A DNA stretch of 64,000 nt from Synechococcus sp. CC9605 (GTDB taxonomy: Bacteria; Cyanobacteriota; Cyanobacteriia; PCC-6307; Cyanobiaceae), in NCBI RefSeq assembly GCF_000012625.1, contig NC_007516.1, forward strand, positions 2,170,001 through 2,234,000, in the 5' to 3' direction. The position numbers were made by a program, and so were the translations under genes. The number at the start of each line of letters is the position of its first letter. Position 1 is the stretch's first letter. The notes below the pieces were generated by a model. It saw only the letters and a program-made list of their open reading frames with translations. It was not told the origin of the DNA and ran no database searches. Shown here piece after piece: positions 15,710 to 23,958 of this stretch.

Positions 15710-17207
15710 GTTTCCGCAGTTCCCGCTGAATGCGCTGCTGTTTGTTGCGCGACCCCTTAAACACTGGAGCCAATGGCGTGTGGTAACTAGGCAGGGCCAC
15801 CACCCAATCCACGGGTTGGATACGTCCGTCGCGATCGCGGTACTCAACATGCCGAGGGAAACGAATCGCTGCCTGCCGTTGGGCCAACAACGGCAGCAAA
15901 GGCGTATCGGCGGCGACGCTGGCATCCGCTGGTATCAGCGCCACAGCCTGTAAAGCGGCCTGGCGGCGGTTCAGCATTTGCTGAGGAGACACGTAAGCCC
16001 ACGGGGAAAAGCTGTCGGGGATGACGGCCGAGAAGGTGCGGTGAGGGTTCCCCGCCAGCGTGAGCACAAGACCAAGCGACAGGGCCGCGGTCCAACAGCG
16101 TCGCAGCCAGGGCTTCGACCAGGCCTCCGGGTGACGTTGCCACCAGAGCACAGCACCGAGATAAAGGCCGGGCACCAGAGCCAGCACGTAGCGCAGGGTC
16201 ACCGACAAGGCCGATTGCCCCTTGGAGAGCAAAGCAATCAACAGCGGAGCCAGCATCAGCAGAGCGGCATCCACCGAAAGCAGGGGCACCAGCACCAGCG
16301 GCAAACACAAAGCCAGCACAAAGCCGAGGGTTGCCCCCGGCGGCGACACCAAGGCTTCGAGCAACGCCAAAGGCTGGCGCAACATGGCCCAAAGCACAGC
16401 AACCGTTCCCCCCGACGGGTCATCCACCAGATGGCCGAACTTCTCCTTGAGGAAGCGATCCGACAACGAGGAGTCCACCATCGGCTGAATCCAGCCGGTG
16501 ACCAACACGACCCAGGCGAAGGACACGAGCATCAATAAGGCTCCGGTGATGCGTTGGTCGGGACGACGCACCAGGGCCCAGAGCCCAAGCGAAAACAACA
16601 GCAAGCCACTGTCTTCCCGCACTAACAGCAACAGGGCGCCAAACAGGCACACCCGCCAACGGCAGCCGTCGAGGAGACCTCCCACCACCAGAAAGGCCAA
16701 CAAGGGCAGCCAAACCAGATCGTGAAAGTTCTCCAAGGCCGGGCCAATCACCGCACCACTGAGGAAGTAGGCGAGGGTGATCCGCTCAGCCAGGGGCCGC
16801 GGAAGTCGAGCGTCGGCCAGTCTCCACAGCACCAGACCTGCGCCAGCGAGCAGCCCCACCTGAAGCAACGGCAGTGCCCACATCCCGAACACAGCCACGA
16901 GGGGGGCCATCAGCACGGTTAAGACGTTGGCGTGCTGCCCCAGGTGCAAGTAATCGATGGACGGGAGACCATCGCCGACCACCACCGCCCCTGACAAGAC
17001 CGATGAGAGGCTGCTTTCAAAGGGTCGACCCTGCGCGGTCGCCCAGAGCTCCTGCAGAAACAGGGCTTGGTCATAGGTTGCGCTGAGGCTGAACAGCCGC
17101 CAGGCCTGCAGCGCAAAACAGATCAGGGCAAACAGACCCGCCATCGCCAACACCTTGCGTGGCCACCGGGTTGGGGAAGGCGCATCAAAGCCTCTGGGTC
17201 GACGCAT
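15576..17207 (-). CDS. DUF2079 membrane protein, second copy
   Basis: A 543-residue polytopic membrane protein of the same family as its convergent neighbour: TYDQALFLQELWATAQG, IDYLHLGQHANVLTVLMAPLVA, ENFHDLVWLPLLAFLVVGG and LLLVREDSGLLLF. Ten or so hydrophobic helices are followed by a soluble end with VVALPSYHTPLAPVFKGS and YRLLHCQGGAVVLRR, where the family usually ends. About 20 extra residues run into the 3' end of the other DUF2079 gene. The two copies are only distantly alike. Likely an envelope glycosyltransferase; unproven. Confidence 0.75.
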   Translation of the reverse strand: MRRPRGFDAPSPTRWPRKVLAMAGLFALICFALQAWRLFSLSATYDQALFLQELWATAQGRPFESSLSSVLSGAVVVGDGLPSIDYLHLGQHANVLTVLMAPLVAVFGMWALPLLQVGLLAGAGLVLWRLADARLPRPLAERITLAYFLSGAVIGPALENFHDLVWLPLLAFLVVGGLLDGCRWRVCLFGALLLLVREDSGLLLFSLGLWALVRRPDQRITGALLMLVSFAWVVLVTGWIQPMVDSSLSDRFLKEKFGHLVDDPSGGTVAVLWAMLRQPLALLEALVSPPGATLGFVLALCLPLVLVPLLSVDAALLMLAPLLIALLSKGQSALSVTLRYVLALVPGLYLGAVLWWQRHPEAWSKPWLRRCWTAALSLGLVLTLAGNPHRTFSAVIPDSFSPWAYVSPQQMLNRRQAALQAVALIPADASVAADTPLLPLLAQRQAAIRFPRHVEYRDRDGRIQPVDWVVALPSYHTPLAPVFKGSRNKQQRIQRELRKLRASSDYRLLHCQGGAVVLRRQVPDIVPGPLASSGSSNSCPWLE

Positions 17208-17236
17208 GCAGCCGTCCTTGAAGGATTTTGGGCAGG

Positions 17237-18172
17237 TTACGGAGCGTCCTGCACGGGGCCAAGCAACACGCGCGTTCGCAACAACAACAGATAAATCGAG
17301 GCATACAGCACCAGCTCACCCCACTCCTGATCCCGATTGAGGATCAGCTCGGAGAAGGTGCGCGTCGCAATGCAGAACGCCAGTGCAGAAACCGCCAGAA
17401 ACAGCGGCCAGCTGTAGACAGCGGGAGTGAGGGCCCGGGTCACAGCCGCCATCGATTCAGAACAGTGTTTTGTGAGCGCTTGCATCCAGCGCGGCGCCAG
17501 AACCACAACAGCCAAAACCCCAAGGGTCGCTAGGAAGGTGCCCAGATCCAATCGATCCTGAAACCAACCGATGTTGTGCAGGGTCGTCTCGTTCTGCGCG
17601 TTGATCTCGTTCAACAAGGGCGGGGTCCGCCAACTGAAGATCACCTGCCCCCAGGCGAGTTCCTCCATCAAGACCAGGGCAAGACATGCTGCGCCGAACT
17701 GGAACAGCCGCCCGGGACGGCGTTCCTGCAAACGGGCATTCAAGTCGGAGCCGATCAACCAGGCCGCCCGAGTGGCGAGCACCAGCACCAGCACCTGGCT
17801 CCACTCCACAAGGCCACCCTCGCCAAACACCAGATTTTTGTAGGCGTCGCGGTCCGGCGAGCCGGTCTTCAAGCCCACAACCAGCAGAAGAACAAACAAC
17901 AGCAAACCCCACACCGCACGGGTGCGGCCCTGATGGGCCCATGGATCGGCAACAGACAGCAATCGCAACAGCCCTCGGGAACGGGTTGCCCAGACCGCTA
18001 GTCCAGTGCTCACCCCCGCCACAACACCCCAACCAAGATCAGGGTTGGAACCGCCAGAGGCAGACTTCACCAGCTGCACGGCCACCGTCAACAGCGATGC
18101 AGCCGCCACCACTAGGAACAATGAAGCGATGGCTGTTTTGAGAGCGCGACCCCGTGTGTAGATCACAGCCAC
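17237..18172 (-). CDS. Uncharacterised polytopic membrane protein with EELAWGQ motif
   Basis: About 311 residues with 7-8 predicted helices. The start is GTG of VAVIYTRG; a TTG one codon upstream is also possible. Conserved-looking features are LMEELAWGQVIFSW in a helix and NEINAQNETTLHNIGWFQDRLDLG just after it, a motif set I have seen in other bacterial membrane proteins of unknown function. The C-terminus has FSELILNRDQEWGELVLYASIYLLLL. No function can be assigned. It lies 29 bp downstream of nothing coding on its strand but follows the same direction as the DUF2079 gene, so they may be co-transcribed. Confidence 0.65.
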   Translation of the reverse strand: MAVIYTRGRALKTAIASLFLVVAAASLLTVAVQLVKSASGGSNPDLGWGVVAGVSTGLAVWATRSRGLLRLLSVADPWAHQGRTRAVWGLLLFVLLLVVGLKTGSPDRDAYKNLVFGEGGLVEWSQVLVLVLATRAAWLIGSDLNARLQERRPGRLFQFGAACLALVLMEELAWGQVIFSWRTPPLLNEINAQNETTLHNIGWFQDRLDLGTFLATLGVLAVVVLAPRWMQALTKHCSESMAAVTRALTPAVYSWPLFLAVSALAFCIATRTFSELILNRDQEWGELVLYASIYLLLLRTRVLLGPVQDAP

Positions 18173-18259
18173 CAACCCGTCCCTTGCGCGAAGCGCAGGT
18201 TAAGCAGAGGTTTAGAACCGGAATCTGAGACCGGGGTTCATCCTCCGCACAAGCCAACC

Positions 18260-19000
18260 GTGATTCAGCAACCCACTGCAGCGAATCCAAGCCAGATCGG
18301 AATCATTCCGCTCACGCCACGATCGATCCGAAAACTGCTGATGGCGATCACCGCGGGTTTTTTGGTGGCCCACAGCGTCGTGCAAGTGGGCATTTACGGC
18401 TTCGGGGCGGAGAAACATTGGCTCGACAGCCTCAACATGGACCGCGAACTCAACCTGCCCACCCTGTTCAGCAGCGCGCTGTTGCTGATGGCGGCTCTGT
18501 TGATGCAACGACTGGGGCAGAGCAGCGATCGCATCGCTTCCCAGGACTGGCGTTTGTTGTCGAAGATTTTCATCTTTCTGGCACTCGACGAAGCCCTCCA
18601 GATCCACGAGATCCTGATCATTCCAGGGCTCAGGCGCCAGGTGCACCCCGCTCTGGCATCCACCTGGGTGGTGCCCTACGCGGTTCTCGCCCTCATCCTG
18701 CTGTGGAGCTTTCGCCGCTTCCTAGGCTCAATCTCCCGACCAACAGCATCACGGTTGCTGCGATCAGGTGCCGTTTACGTCGGCGGTGCCATCGGCATGG
18801 AAATGATCGGCAGCTTCGCCGTTCGATCCAGCCTGATCCGCCTGCATAGCCCCTGGTATGGCGCCATCACAGGCCTGGAGGAAGCCTTGGAGTTGCTCGG
18901 CATCGTTTTGCTCATCGATGCACTGTTGCGAGCGCTCCTCGATCAACGCAACAGCATTGATCTCATCCTGCGTCTGGGCGCGGATTCAGACGACAGCTGA
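18260..19000 (+). CDS. Uncharacterised membrane protein with LDE-x4-IHE motif
   Basis: A 246-residue membrane protein with about six helices, GTG start, 87 bp from its divergent neighbour. Noteworthy motifs are NMDRELNLPTLFSS in the first periplasmic loop, LALDEALQIHEILIIPG inside or next to a helix, IGMEMIGSF, and LEEALELLGIVLLIDALL near the end. The acidic/histidine residues within hydrophobic surroundings suggest a metal site or a buried active site. The 61.6-kb gene has the same pattern. No characterised relative is known to me. Confidence 0.65.
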   Translation: MIQQPTAANPSQIGIIPLTPRSIRKLLMAITAGFLVAHSVVQVGIYGFGAEKHWLDSLNMDRELNLPTLFSSALLLMAALLMQRLGQSSDRIASQDWRLLSKIFIFLALDEALQIHEILIIPGLRRQVHPALASTWVVPYAVLALILLWSFRRFLGSISRPTASRLLRSGAVYVGGAIGMEMIGSFAVRSSLIRLHSPWYGAITGLEEALELLGIVLLIDALLRALLDQRNSIDLILRLGADSDDS

Positions 19001-19001
19001 A

Positions 19002-19028
19002 CAAAAAAAACCGCCCAATTGGGCGGTT
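19002..19028 (-). terminator. Terminator of psbD (possibly bidirectional stem)
   Basis: A perfect 8-bp stem AACCGCCC / GGGCGGTT with AATT loop lies 23 bp beyond the psbD stop. On the minus strand it is followed by TTTTTTGTTC. The convergent gene at 18260-19000 ends right beside it. Confidence 0.9.
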
Positions 19029-19050
19029 GAAGGAAACGTTGAACTTTCGA

Positions 19051-20106
19051 TCAAAGGGCGTTGCCGCGTGGCAGAACCTCTTCAGGGAAGACGAAGTTTT
19101 CGTGCGGCTGGTCAGCCGGTGCCATCCAGGCACGCAGACCTTCATTCAGAAGGATGTTCTTGGTGTAGAAGGTCTCGAATTCGGGATCTTCTGCAGCGCG
19201 GATTTCCTGGGACACGAAGTCATAGGCGCGCAGGTTGAGGGCCAGGCCAATGATGCCGATGGAGCTGGTCCATAGGCCCATCACAGGCACGAACAGCATG
19301 AAGAAGTGCAGCCAGCGCTTGTTGGAGAAGGCGATACCGAAGATCTGGCTCCAGAAGCGGTTGGCGGTGACCATGGAATAGGTCTCTTCTTCCTGAGTGG
19401 GCTCGAACGCCTTGAAGGTGTTGGCCTGCTCACCGTCCTCAAACAGGGTGTTTTCCACGGTGGCGCCGTGAATAGCACAGAGGAGTGCACCGCCGAGGAT
19501 GCCGGCGACGCCCATCATGTGGAAGGGGTTCAGGGTCCAGTTGTGGAAGCCCTGAAGGAAGAGAAGGAAGCGGAAGATCGCAGCCACACCGAAGGAGGGC
19601 GCGAAGAACCAGCTGCTCTGGCCGAGGGGGTACATCAGGAAGACACTGACGAACACCGCAATCGGACCGGAGAAGGCGATGGCGTTGTAAGGGCGGATGC
19701 CGACCAGACGAGCGATCTCGAACTGACGGAGCATGAAGCCGATCAGTGCGAAGGCGCCGTGCAGAGCCACGAAGGCCCAGAGGCCGCCGAGCTGACACCA
19801 GCGAACGAAGTCGCCCTGAGCCTCAGGGCCCCAGAGCAGCAGCAGGCTGTGACCCATCGCATCAGCGGGGGTGGACACAGCAGCGGTCAGGAAGTTGCAA
19901 CCTTCCAGGTACGACGAGGCAATGCCGTGGGTGTACCAGGAGGTGACAAAAGTGGTGCCTGTCAGCCAGCCACCGATGGCCAGGTAGGCCGTTGGGAGGA
20001 GAAGAATGCCGGACCAGCCGACAAAAACGAAGCGGTCGCGCTTGAGCCAGTCATCGAGGACGTCAAACCATCCCCGCTGTGGCGCGCGTCCTACAGCGAT
20101 CGTCAT
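19051..20106 (-). CDS. psbD: Photosystem II reaction-centre protein D2
   Basis: A 351-residue protein clearly D2: starts [20 protein letters not shown], has five membrane helices, the [19 protein letters not shown] region, the [14 protein letters not shown] segment that carries the chlorophyll-ligand histidine, and ends [10 protein letters not shown]. It binds pheophytin, plastoquinone QA and P680 chlorophylls together with D1. It is followed by its own terminator and no psbC, so it is the stand-alone psbD copy rather than the psbDC operon. There is no clear Shine-Dalgarno. Divergent from a UPF0367 gene across 164 bp. Confidence 0.98.
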   Translation of the reverse strand: MTIAVGRAPQRGWFDVLDDWLKRDRFVFVGWSGILLLPTAYLAIGGWLTGTTFVTSWYTHGIASSYLEGCNFLTAAVSTPADAMGHSLLLLWGPEAQGDFVRWCQLGGLWAFVALHGAFALIGFMLRQFEIARLVGIRPYNAIAFSGPIAVFVSVFLMYPLGQSSWFFAPSFGVAAIFRFLLFLQGFHNWTLNPFHMMGVAGILGGALLCAIHGATVENTLFEDGEQANTFKAFEPTQEEETYSMVTANRFWSQIFGIAFSNKRWLHFFMLFVPVMGLWTSSIGIIGLALNLRAYDFVSQEIRAAEDPEFETFYTKNILLNEGLRAWMAPADQPHENFVFPEEVLPRGNAL

Positions 20107-20270
20107 GAGAGGTACTTCATGATCCGTTACATGGCCGAGCCTAGGGGGTGATCACCTAAATGGGGCGGCTCCCTGCACCCATTTCGAGGGGATGAGTAGA
20201 AATGCGCATTTTTGGACCGACAGGATGCCGGTCCCTCCGCGAAGATGACCCATCGCTTCTTTCCAACGCT

Positions 20271-20534
20271 GTGTACGTCATCGAACTGGCCCTGCGCATG
20301 AGTCCTGTCCCGGTGTCTGTTCAGCGCAAGGAGCATTCAGACGCCGAGGCGCTTTATCAACAGATCCGCCAGGCCCTCGAGAACGGTCAACCGCGGCTGA
20401 TGGAGCTCACCTGCGAGAAAGTGGAAGGAAAGAAAGTGACGCTGCTCGTCAGTGAAGTTCTCGCCGTTCAGCTTTATGAGAAGGCTGCGGCAGCGGGTGG
20501 CAGCAAGCGTCCCGGCTTTTCCTTTGATTCCTGA
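20271..20534 (+). CDS. UPF0367 family protein
   Basis: An 87-residue cyanobacterial conserved protein, recognised by [31 protein letters not shown]-type sequence and [30 protein letters not shown] place the start at the GTG before YVIEL, because family members begin at that point; the frame is open 23 codons further upstream but that part lies in the psbD upstream region. Function unknown. The next gene starts or overlaps within about 20 bp. Confidence 0.8.
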   Translation: MYVIELALRMSPVPVSVQRKEHSDAEALYQQIRQALENGQPRLMELTCEKVEGKKVTLLVSEVLAVQLYEKAAAAGGSKRPGFSFDS

Positions 20535-20550
20535 CATATCGACCACCGAA

Positions 20551-21213
20551 TTGAGGGTTGAAGCCGTCAGCTACCGCTGGCCAAACGGCCAACAGGCCCT
20601 CAACCGCTGCAACCTGGTCATCCCTGGCCCAGGCCTGTGGATGCTGGTGGGCAGCAATGGAAGCGGCAAAAGCACCCTGTTCCGCCTGATTTCCGGCCTT
20701 CTGGAACCCCAGAGCGGACAGATCGCCTGCCGCTCCAAAACAGCCCTGGTGTTTCAAAACCCAGACCATCAGCTTCTGCTCCCCAGTTGCGGCAGCGATC
20801 TGATGCTGGGCATGGACCCTGAGGGGGCGCAACAGCATCGCCAGAGCACCATGCGCGAGCTACTGGGCCAGCTCGGCCTCGCCCAGCTGGAGAAGCGGCC
20901 GATTCACAGCCTCAGCGGCGGCCAGAAGCAACGCCTGGCGATTGCCGGAGCCCTGGCGAGCGACGCCGGGCTCTTGCTGCTCGATGAACCGACCGCGCTG
21001 CTGGATCCCAGCAGCCAATCAACGGTGCTGACCACCGTGCAACGGCTTTGCAAAGACCCCGTCAACCCGATCACGGCGCTGTGGATCACCCACAGGCTTG
21101 GTGAATTGGCCTTCGCTGATGGCGCCGCCCGCATGCAGGACGGTCGGATTGGTCCATGGACCCGGGGAACAGAACTGCAACGGCGCTTGCAGGGCGGCAC
21201 ATTCGAGGGGTAA
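20551..21213 (+). CDS. ABC transporter ATP-binding protein, ECF/Cbi type
   Basis: About 220 residues from a TTG start that precedes RVEAVSYRWPNGQQALNRC; a GTG at 20452 would add 33 residues and overlap the UPF0367 gene. Walker A is GSNGSGKST, Q-loop VFQNPDHQLLLPSCGSDL, signature LSGGQKQRLAIAGAL, Walker B LLLLDEPTALLD, H-loop WITHR. The Q-loop wording (NPDHQ) is that of energy-coupling-factor or cobalt-type ATPases. No permease or substrate-binding component is nearby, so it must pair with one elsewhere. Confidence 0.85.
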   Translation: MRVEAVSYRWPNGQQALNRCNLVIPGPGLWMLVGSNGSGKSTLFRLISGLLEPQSGQIACRSKTALVFQNPDHQLLLPSCGSDLMLGMDPEGAQQHRQSTMRELLGQLGLAQLEKRPIHSLSGGQKQRLAIAGALASDAGLLLLDEPTALLDPSSQSTVLTTVQRLCKDPVNPITALWITHRLGELAFADGAARMQDGRIGPWTRGTELQRRLQGGTFEG

Positions 21214-21229
21214 GGTCTTCGGGTCTAAT

Positions 21230-21301
21230 TCCTCGGTAGCTCAGCGGTAGAGCGGTCGACTGTTAATCGATTGGTCGCAGGTTCGAATCCCGCCCGGGGA
21301 G
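21230..21301 (+). tRNA. tRNA-Asn (GTT)
   Basis: A full cloverleaf reads from the acceptor TCCTCGG to CCGGGGA plus discriminator G. D arm GCTC-AGCGGTAG-AGC, anticodon loop CTGTTAA with anticodon GTT, and T arm GCAGG-TTCGAAT-CCCGC. The CCA end is not encoded and must be added; a CCA-adding enzyme gene is at 34489. Confidence 0.97.
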
Positions 21302-21305
21302 TTTC

Positions 21306-21336
21306 AAAGCCACAGCTCATGCTGTGGCTTTCTTAT
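21306..21336 (+). terminator. Rho-independent terminator after tRNA-Asn
   Basis: A 10-bp stem AAGCCACAGC / GCTGTGGCTT with a TCAT loop is followed by TCTTATT. It lies 5 bp past the tRNA and closes its transcript before the rpaA leader. Confidence 0.85.
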
Positions 21337-21583
21337 TGACGAAAAAAGGAATTTCGTGACGGGGGATTGCCGGAAGCGGAAGACTTCCTAAACAGCCGCC
21401 GGCGAAAGACAAGCCAAAAAACCGCCAGATCGCTGTTCCTGCATGCGATTTGCGACAACCAAGCCCCTGACAGTTCCTTTGCTGAAAATCTGCAGAGAGT
21501 TGAAAAGCTTGAGAGAATCCGTTCAGCGTTAATCCCTACAGACAAGCGCTTTTTATTTCTCCAGCCGAATTGCCGCCGAACTG

Positions 21584-22372
21584 ATGAAGCCCTGCATCCT
21601 GCTAATCGAAGATGACCAGGACATGCGCGACCTGGTCAGCGGCCATTTGGAGCACAGCGGCTTCGATGTGCAGCGCGCCGACGATGGCATCAAGGGTCAG
21701 GCTCTTGCGCTCCAGTACACCCCTGATCTGATCCTGCTGGATCTGATGCTGCCCAAGGTGGACGGCCTCACCCTGTGTCAGCGCCTGCGGCGCGACGATC
21801 GAACCGCTGGGATTCCGATCCTGATGCTCACGGCTCTTGGCGGCACCAAGGACAAGGTGAGCGGTTTCAACTCAGGAGCCGACGATTACCTGACCAAACC
21901 ATTCGACCTGGAAGAGCTTCAGGCGAGGGTCAAAGCTCTGCTTCGTCGCAGTGACCGGGCGCCCGTTGGATCCACCAACCACAACGAAATCCTCAGCTAC
22001 GGGCCGCTCACTCTGGTGCCCGAGCGCTTTGAAGCCATCTGGTTCGATCAACCCGTGCGGCTCACCCACCTGGAGTTCGAGCTGCTCCATTGCCTGCTTC
22101 AGCGTCACGGTCAGACCGTTGCCCCCTCGTTGATCCTCAAAGAGGTGTGGGGCTACGAGCCCGATGACGACATCGAGACCATTCGCGTGCACGTGAGGCA
22201 CCTGCGCACCAAGCTGGAGCCCGATCCCCGCAAGCCACGCTTCATCAAGACGGTGTATGGAGCGGGCTACTGCCTGGAACTGCCCACCAGCGCCCAGATG
22301 GACGGCCTGGAGGACGTGGTGGCCATGGCCCGCGAAGAGCGCAAGCAGCAGGGCGATCGTGCCTCGGCTTAA
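21584..22372 (+). CDS. rpaA: OmpR-type response regulator RpaA
   Basis: A 262-residue response regulator. The receiver domain (1-120) has the acidic pocket EDD (9-11), the phosphoacceptor D53 in [12 protein letters not shown] in LMLTALGG and K in LTKPFD. The winged-helix DNA-binding domain has the RpaA-specific stretches [42 protein letters not shown] and [23 protein letters not shown]. In Synechococcus elongatus RpaA is the main output of the circadian clock via SasA/CikA. It has its own 280-bp upstream region after the tRNA terminator, with no clear promoter elements to me. Confidence 0.93.
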   Translation: MKPCILLIEDDQDMRDLVSGHLEHSGFDVQRADDGIKGQALALQYTPDLILLDLMLPKVDGLTLCQRLRRDDRTAGIPILMLTALGGTKDKVSGFNSGADDYLTKPFDLEELQARVKALLRRSDRAPVGSTNHNEILSYGPLTLVPERFEAIWFDQPVRLTHLEFELLHCLLQRHGQTVAPSLILKEVWGYEPDDDIETIRVHVRHLRTKLEPDPRKPRFIKTVYGAGYCLELPTSAQMDGLEDVVAMAREERKQQGDRASA

Positions 22373-22387
22373 TCACCCATAGGCGCC

Positions 22388-23332
22388 CTAGGAAACGGAT
22401 GGGATGAGGTCGAGTAGCGCCACCTCCCAGGCCAAGCGCGGCTGAACGAACGAAAGCAGCTGAGCCCGCAGCGTGTCCAAGCGCTTCAGCCTTAACGCGG
22501 AACTGCCGGAACGCCAGAGCTGGTGCTGCCACCAGCCGATCAACCACAATTGCTGCTCCCCATCAAGGGCTTCGCAAAGATCTCGCGCCAACGCCAGCGC
22601 CTCCATTGGGGTTGCGGGAAGCGAATCGAGGCGCTGAACCAACTCCTCGGGCAGTCCAGCAAGGCTGCGCCGATGGTCGATCAAAGCCCCTGGAGACCCG
22701 GCGGCGAGGGCCAGAAGTTCGGGGGCATCGTGAGCTTTTGCACCGGTGCGCTCGAGCACCAGTGCCATGGCCTCTTGGTTGAGCCTGAGGAACCGAATCA
22801 ACTGACACCGGGATCGAATCGTGCTGAGCAGCCGCTCGGGGGCTGACGTCAACAGAATCAGCACCCCATGGCCGGGTTCCTCCAGCGTTTTCAGCAGGGC
22901 ATTGGCCGCCGCTTCCGCCATCGCCTCCGCGGCCTCAATCACGACCATGCCGCGCTTCGCCTCCACCGGCTGCCGGGCCAGACAGCGACCGATGTCGCGG
23001 ATCTGCTCCAACCGCAACTGGGGCGGGGTGCGGCGGCTGAGCCCCGCTTCCTCGGCTTCGGCGCGGGTCAGCAAACGGCCCTGATGCTGATACGTGGGTT
23101 CGACCCAAAGCAGGTCAGGGTGATTGCGCTCCAACAGGCGTCGGCGTTCCCGCACCGAGGGCTGACCATCGGCCAGCAGTCCCTCGAAAAAACGCACCGC
23201 CGCCAACTGGCGTCCTACCCCTTCAGGGCCGGCAAAGAGGTAGGCCGGGGCCACGCGTCCCTGGGCCAGGGCTGCCGAGAGCAGATCAACAGCAAGGGGC
23301 TGGCCGATCAGATCCTCAAACAGCGCGCTCAA
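22388..23332 (-). CDS. holB: DNA polymerase III delta' subunit
   Basis: About 314 residues. It is a clamp-loader subunit. Features are LFEDLIGQPLAVDLLSAALAQGRVAPAYLFAGPEGVGR and the sensor region ANALLKTLEEPGHGVLILLTSAPERLLSTIRSRCQ. The P-loop is degenerate (GPEGVGRQ, without the lysine) and the zinc-binding cysteines of many delta' proteins are missing, consistent with a non-ATP-binding role. I place the start at the TTG of LSALFEDL, whose last bases overlap the tmk stop (TTGA); upstream sequence is a cysteine-rich out-of-family extension. Confidence 0.88.
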   Translation of the reverse strand: MSALFEDLIGQPLAVDLLSAALAQGRVAPAYLFAGPEGVGRQLAAVRFFEGLLADGQPSVRERRRLLERNHPDLLWVEPTYQHQGRLLTRAEAEEAGLSRRTPPQLRLEQIRDIGRCLARQPVEAKRGMVVIEAAEAMAEAAANALLKTLEEPGHGVLILLTSAPERLLSTIRSRCQLIRFLRLNQEAMALVLERTGAKAHDAPELLALAAGSPGALIDHRRSLAGLPEELVQRLDSLPATPMEALALARDLCEALDGEQQLWLIGWWQHQLWRSGSSALRLKRLDTLRAQLLSFVQPRLAWEVALLDLIPSVS

Positions 23333-23958
23333 GCCAGATGCTCCTGAAGCTGACGTTCCAAAGCAGCACGAACAGCACTGGCTGACTGATCTGCAGCGAC
23401 TGCACACCAGGAGCGATGCTCAGCCAACTGGGCAAAACCCTGCGCAACCCGCTCCAGGAATGCGGCTCCCTCGGCTTCGATGCGGTCCTCCTTGTCCCCG
23501 AGACGACGCTGCAGGCTCTCTTGAACGGAAAGGCGCAGCCACAGGGTGATATCGGGTTGCAGCCCCGCAGTGGCGATCTGTTCGAGCCGCTGAATCAAGT
23601 CCCGATCCAAACCACGGCCATAGCCTTGATAGGCAAGGGTCGATCCCGAGAAACGATCGCTGATCACCCAATCACCACGCTCCAGAGCAGGACGGATCAA
23701 CGTTTCAACATGCTGCGCCCGATCGGCGGCGTACAGCATCAGTTCAGCAGTGGGAGCTGGTGCCTCCTGGTCTGACGTGTGCAGCAGGAGTTCACGGATC
23801 GAGCGCCCCAGGGGAGTGCCTCCCGGCTCACGGGTGCAGACCACAGCAGCGCCCTTCGGCATCAGACCGCTGTTGGGCAACCACTCGAGCAGATGTTGGA
23901 TCTGCGTGGTCTTGCCGCAGCCGTCGATGCCCTCCAGAACGATGAAGCGACCGGTCAT
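23329..23958 (-). CDS. tmk: Thymidylate kinase
   Basis: A 209-residue kinase that phosphorylates dTMP to dTDP. P-loop GIDGCGKTT (10-18), the DR[EP]-type motif in CTREPGGTPLGRSIRELLL, DRFSGSTLAYQGYGRGLD for dTMP binding, and a LID with QRRLGDKEDRIE. Overlaps the copper ATPase stop by 4 bp (ATGA) and holB by a TTGA, so the three genes form one tight leftward unit. The tmk-holB pairing is conserved in many bacteria. Confidence 0.95.
   Translation of the reverse strand: MTGRFIVLEGIDGCGKTTQIQHLLEWLPNSGLMPKGAAVVCTREPGGTPLGRSIRELLLHTSDQEAPAPTAELMLYAADRAQHVETLIRPALERGDWVISDRFSGSTLAYQGYGRGLDRDLIQRLEQIATAGLQPDITLWLRLSVQESLQRRLGDKEDRIEAEGAAFLERVAQGFAQLAEHRSWCAVAADQSASAVRAALERQLQEHLA

Noticed and set aside
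19306-20151. 281-codon plus-strand frame opposite psbD
   Set aside because: psbD is unmistakable on the minus strand; the antisense frame is a Glu/Gly-rich shadow without motifs.
20107-20270. HLR1 (RpaB-binding) direct repeat upstream of psbD
   Set aside because: One GTTACA-like hexamer is present (about 20126) but no second copy at the right spacing.
21338-21583. Small gene or ncRNA in the rpaA upstream region
   Set aside because: An open frame at 21367-21615 is present but overlaps rpaA in another frame, has no Shine-Dalgarno, and looks basic and random; nothing else is convincing.
22388-23332. holB as a pseudogene because of the missing P-loop lysine
   Set aside because: Delta' subunits often cannot bind ATP; the rest of the protein is intact and of normal length.
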